DNA of 64,000 nt from Hyphomonas sp. CY54-11-8 (GTDB taxonomy: Bacteria > Pseudomonadota > Alphaproteobacteria > Caulobacterales > Hyphomonadaceae): positions 147,406 through 211,405 of the forward strand of contig NZ_AWFD01000036.1 in the NCBI RefSeq assembly GCF_000682735.1, read 5' to 3'. This document shows positions 61,071 through 64,000 of the stretch, one piece after another. Below the pieces are notes generated by a model, which saw only the letters and a program-made list of their open reading frames with translations, was not told the origin of the DNA and did not search any database. Made by a program: the position numbers and the translations under genes. Position 1 is the stretch's first letter; each line of letters begins with the position of its first letter.

Positions 61071-62753
61071 GTGCCTGACAGGGCGGCCTCATCCAGCTTG
61101 CGACGTCGCCTTGTGGCGACGCTTGCAATTGCTTTGACGCCGGTTCTGCTGCTTGGCGCTGCCAGTGCTTACATGGACGCGCGGGAGGCTTTGCGAACGC
61201 GAAGCAACGAACTTCTGCTGATTGCCGGCGCCTCGGTGGATGGTGTCGACCAGGCCATCGACGAAGCAGAATTGCTCCTCGGCCTGTTCAAGGACGAAAT
61301 CGGCACCAATCACTGTAACGAAGTTTACGACAAACTGCTGCCCAGTATCCCGGCCCTTTCCAGTGTGATCCGCTTCGACGCCGAGGGTATCGCCCTTTGC
61401 GCCAATACGCGCGACCCCGGCTTCGCCATGTCCAATCCGGACTGGAACCAGCGGCTGAAGCACGAAATACCGACTATCCGTACGGATGCGTTTTTCGGAC
61501 AAGCCTCCGATGACTGGATCTTTGCGATCTTCACCCGGGTGGACAAACCCGACGGCACATTTGACGGTTCGGTGGCGCTGGGACTCCGGTCGCGTTCGCT
61601 CGCCAATTTTGCCCGCGCCAGCGTCCTGAGAGATGGTGTCGAAGTCGCCATTGCTGATGTCGATGGCCGCGTGTTCGGTTCAGAACATTTCCTGCAAATC
61701 GAACCTGAGTGGGTGGCTCAAGCAGCCGAAACCCGTTCCGCGAAAATGTTCGTCCTGCGGCGCAAGAATGCGCCCCCGATGGATGTGGTGATCCGGCCGG
61801 TTGGTCCGGCAAACGTTTTCGCCGTCATTTCGCGCGAGTCACCCGGCTTCTGGAGCGAGTTCACGCTTCAGCCGGTATCATCTTTCGGCTTGCCGCTGCT
61901 GGCCTTCTCGATCGCCCTGCTCGCCGTCTGGCTCGCAATCGACAGCCTCGTCCTGCGTTGGATATCACGCCTTATCCGCGTCGCGCGTGTCTACGGCGCT
62001 GGCCGTTATGCCTTTCGGGCAGCAGACGCCATGGCGTCTGCGCCTGCGGAAATAGCGGAACTTGCCAACGCGATGGAAGACATGGCCACAAATATCGATC
62101 AGCGCGACAGTGACCTGAAAGCGGCGATCGAAGTTCGCGATGACGCCGTGAAAGAAATCCATCACCGGGTGAAGAACAATCTCCAGATCGTCACGAGCTT
62201 CCTGAACCTTCAGGGGCGTCAGCTTCAGGACCCGGAAGCCCGCCAGGCGATCGCCGCTGCCCGGCACCGGATCGATGCCCTGGCGATTGTCCACCAGACA
62301 CTCTACCAGCACGAACGCCTGGAACTCGTCAGCATGCAACCCTTTCTCAAAGGGTTGATCGACCATCTGGCTGAAGCGCTTGGCACGGAAACGCTGAACA
62401 TCCGGATTTCGCAATCCTACGACAATATTGAACGCCCGGCGGACGATGCCATTCCCGTCGCGCTGTTCCTCGTCGAGGCAGTCACCAATGCAACCAAGTA
62501 CGCATTTGGCGACGAACATGGCGGCAACATTTCCATCGATCTCAAGAAGGATGCGTATGGGAACGTCACGCTTGAAGTTATAGACGATGGCGTGGGCTTT
62601 GATTCCATCGGCGCAACCCGCAAAGGGCTCGGCTCAAAACTCATGTCCGCCTTCTCACGCCAGCTCGGCGCGGAGCTGACGATCGACAGCGCTCCCGGCC
62701 AGGGCACAACCATCAGGCTTTACATGCCAGACGGAAAAAAGGCCCCGGCCTGA
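61071..62753 (+). CDS. HisKA_2-family sensor kinase of the general stress response (PhyK-like)
   Basis: A 560-aa membrane kinase. TM1 is at about residues 15-30 (ATLAIALTPVLLLGAASAY); a periplasmic sensor region of about 230 residues follows; TM2 (FGLPLLAFSIALLAVWLAI); HAMP-like linker; HisKA_2 phospho-acceptor region EIHHRVKNNLQIVTSFLNLQ; and an ATPase domain with LVEAVTNATKYAF, VIDDGVGFD and GLGSKLM. It lies six bases after ecfG (GTG start) and probably phosphorylates PhyR. Confidence 0.92.
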   Translation: MPDRAASSSLRRRLVATLAIALTPVLLLGAASAYMDAREALRTRSNELLLIAGASVDGVDQAIDEAELLLGLFKDEIGTNHCNEVYDKLLPSIPALSSVIRFDAEGIALCANTRDPGFAMSNPDWNQRLKHEIPTIRTDAFFGQASDDWIFAIFTRVDKPDGTFDGSVALGLRSRSLANFARASVLRDGVEVAIADVDGRVFGSEHFLQIEPEWVAQAAETRSAKMFVLRRKNAPPMDVVIRPVGPANVFAVISRESPGFWSEFTLQPVSSFGLPLLAFSIALLAVWLAIDSLVLRWISRLIRVARVYGAGRYAFRAADAMASAPAEIAELANAMEDMATNIDQRDSDLKAAIEVRDDAVKEIHHRVKNNLQIVTSFLNLQGRQLQDPEARQAIAAARHRIDALAIVHQTLYQHERLELVSMQPFLKGLIDHLAEALGTETLNIRISQSYDNIERPADDAIPVALFLVEAVTNATKYAFGDEHGGNISIDLKKDAYGNVTLEVIDDGVGFDSIGATRKGLGSKLMSAFSRQLGAELTIDSAPGQGTTIRLYMPDGKKAPA

Positions 62754-62770
62754 AGGCCCGGGACCTTTTT
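62735..62770. terminator. Bidirectional terminator between the sensor kinase and dps
   Basis: AAAAAGG-CCCCGGCC and GGCCCGGG-CCTTTTT form a GC-rich stem with A/T tracts on both sides. It overlaps the kinase stop codon and lies 24 bp from the convergent dps stop. Confidence 0.8.
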
Positions 62771-62793
62771 CGATCCGTGATCCGGATTCTATT

Positions 62794-63303
62794 TTATTTC
62801 TCGGAAGCCAGTGACTTGAGCATCCAAACGGCCTGCTCGTGCCAGGACATTCTTTCCGTCAGCATGTCTGCCGTCACATAGTCGCTCTTCTCTTCGCACC
62901 ACTCCGTTGCAGCACGCATATTGAGAACGGCGGTTTCGTGGTCGGCGATCAGCATCGTGAGCATCTGTCCCACCGAACGTTCTTCATCCTTGTCGTTGAT
63001 CGACGACAACTCGCCATACTTGGTGTAGCTCGCCGGCGCCTTGTGGCCGAGGGCGCGAATACGTTCCGCCAGTTCGTCGATGGCTTCATACATATTCTCG
63101 TACTGCTCTTCCGTCAGCTTATGTACGCCCATGAAGGTCGGGCCGGTAACGTTCCAGTGCACGCCCTGGGTCTTGATGAACAGCATGTAGGTGTCGGCCA
63201 GAACGATGCCGAGCGCATCGGCAATCTTCCTTCGGTCGTCCTCGGAAATACCGTTCCGGGTGGTGAAGTCGGGTTTCTTGATGTCGAGGGCCTCAATGGC
63301 CAT
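62794..63303 (-). CDS. dps: Dps-family DNA-binding ferritin-like protein
   Basis: A 169-aa mini-ferritin. The ferroxidase-site signature is in FIKTQGVHWNVTGPTFMGVH, then YEAIDELAERIRALG, giving the inter-subunit His/Asp/Glu ligands. It oxidises and stores Fe(II) with H2O2 in a dodecamer and protects DNA. It follows the acidic lipoprotein gene (41-bp gap), whose EcfG-type promoter would drive both. Confidence 0.93.
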   Translation of the reverse strand: MAIEALDIKKPDFTTRNGISEDDRRKIADALGIVLADTYMLFIKTQGVHWNVTGPTFMGVHKLTEEQYENMYEAIDELAERIRALGHKAPASYTKYGELSSINDKDEERSVGQMLTMLIADHETAVLNMRAATEWCEEKSDYVTADMLTERMSWHEQAVWMLKSLASEK

Positions 63304-63344
63304 GATAATCTCCTTTCGTGTCCTTGATGAACTCCTGCCGGATC

Positions 63345-63608
63345 TTACTGCGGAGGATCGGCAGCTTCCTCCATCGCCTCACCGGCCTCGTCGATCGCAC
63401 CATCGATGTCATCGGCAGCATCTTCCATGGCATCGGCCGTTTCGTCCGCGGCCTCATCAATGGATTCCCCGATCGTATCGGGCTGGTCGATGTTATCGAT
63501 CGCTTCATCGATCGACTCGCCCGCTTCTTCCATCGGGCCTTCATTGGTGTCGCAGGCAGCGAGGATACCGGTCGCGACAAGTGCAGCAGCAATCATTTTC
63601 ATACGCAT
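63345..63608 (-). CDS. Acidic repetitive lipoprotein (87 aa)
   Basis: A signal with lipobox (VATGILAACDTN) and a mature part made almost entirely of short Asp/Glu/Ala repeats such as ESIDEAIDNID, ESIDEAADETADAMEDAADD and DEAGEAMEEAAD. It is predicted to be a negatively charged amphipathic helix at the cell envelope. AGGAGATTTGAG precedes ATG 63608. It is the first gene of an EcfG-dependent operon with dps. Function unknown. Confidence 0.75.
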   Translation of the reverse strand: MRMKMIAAALVATGILAACDTNEGPMEEAGESIDEAIDNIDQPDTIGESIDEAADETADAMEDAADDIDGAIDEAGEAMEEAADPPQ

Positions 63609-63643
63609 CTCAAATCTCCTTTGATGATGTGCCCCCTTTAGAG

Positions 63644-64000
63644 TCACGCTGATACAACGCCCGGCGCACGCAACTGTTCCATCCTCGAGAGATTCCAGGC
63701 GCTCTTTGTTTTGGGCACAAAACTGTTTCCCTCATAGCTGAGAGCAGACACACTCATGAAGCTCCCATCGAAGTCGAGCACATTGAAGGAAGGCGGAACA
63801 TCGCGAAGACGCATCGACAGAGTTCCCGACGTCACGGCAACATAGCCTCCATCAGGCACACGGATGATCTCCGCCTGTGGGGCATGGACGTGTCCGGTGA
63901 GCAGCACATTGACAGGACTGCCTCCGAGACGGCTGCTTGCGCGGTGCCCTCGCCGGGTGGCTGTTTGCAACGGGGTGTCGGTCGGCGGGATAAATGGATG
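63644..64000 (-). CDS. Calcineurin-like metallophosphoesterase, C-terminal part (cut by window end)
   Basis: The last 118 codons of a phosphoesterase; the gene continues past position 64000. HPFIPPTDTP at the window edge fits the HxP region and VLLTGHVHAP is the metal-binding GHxH motif of calcineurin-like phosphoesterases. The substrate is unknown. Its 3' end contains the EcfG promoter of the next operon. Confidence 0.8.
   Translation of the reverse strand, partial: HPFIPPTDTPLQTATRRGHRASSRLGGSPVNVLLTGHVHAPQAEIIRVPDGGYVAVTSGTLSMRLRDVPPSFNVLDFDGSFMSVSALSYEGNSFVPKTKSAWNLSRMEQLRAPGVVSA
63656..63680 (-). promoter_or_regulatory. EcfG-type promoter of the lipoprotein-dps operon
   Basis: On the minus strand GGAAC (63676-63680), 16 bp, CGTT (63656-63659); the -10 is 48 bp from the lipoprotein start codon. 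It lies within the 3' end of the upstream phosphoesterase gene. Confidence 0.8.

Overview
The window is GC-rich, densely coded DNA from an alphaproteobacterium, most likely the Hyphomonadaceae/Caulobacterales (Hyphomonas-like). This is inferred from gene content and order: murA-DUF2948-hisD-UPF0262; a FeuPQ-like two-component pair, ccmI/E/F/H, degP, a second two-component pair and glnE in one block; a PhyR-NepR-EcfG general stress response locus; and a TonB receptor next to a beta-propeller phytase. No species call is possible from the sequence alone.

Layout. 0-7.6 kb: tautomerase, a winged-helix/TPR one-component regulator, the hisD-murA block, a cytochrome P450 and a 45-aa basic protein, then tRNA-Thr(GGT). 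7.8-18.2 kb: dicarboxylate symporter, M3 peptidase, glycerol kinase, a holin-like membrane protein, nitronate monooxygenase, a CNNM/CorC-type protein, a short-chain dehydrogenase, a carboxymuconolactone decarboxylase-like protein and a small gene under a Fur-like box. 18.3-22.8 kb: both methylmalonyl-CoA mutase subunits with an unknown 118-aa gene coupled between them. 22.8-31 kb: methyltransferase, YbjQ-like protein, zincin, GFA protein, amidase, an ECF sigma/anti-sigma/metal-sensor-like/EF-hand cluster and glnE. 31-45 kb: the two-component/degP/ccm block, interrupted on the opposite strand by a two-gene module at 38.26-42.19 kb. 45-50 kb: exported proteins of unknown function, a DnaJ-like chaperone, a gene-poor kilobase with apparent phage/GTA gene remnants, and a ParA pair. 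50.2-53.3 kb: a likely persulfide-responsive operon (ArsR, MBL dioxygenase-like, SulP). 53.5-57.5 kb: TonB receptor and phytase. 57.5-64 kb: the general stress response locus with its probable targets.

Most notable points. (1) The gene at 38258-40330 is a complete [FeFe]-hydrogenase with every H-cluster ligand, all N-terminal Fe-S ligands and the residues of the proton pathway. It is fused to a C-terminal SnoaL/NTF2-like domain and followed by a membrane protein carrying an FGE-sulfatase fold that lacks the catalytic cysteines. No HydE/F/G maturase is in the window. (2) Remnants of a portal-like gene (48129-48438) and a tail-tip-like gene (47660-47934), in the order and orientation expected of a gene transfer agent cluster, look like the two ends left after a large deletion. 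(3) Three GGAAC-N16-CGTT sites, the expected promoter of EcfG, lie upstream of a DUF883/holin-like operon, a 46-aa membrane protein and an acidic lipoprotein-Dps operon, so the general stress response and some of its regulon can be read directly from this sequence.
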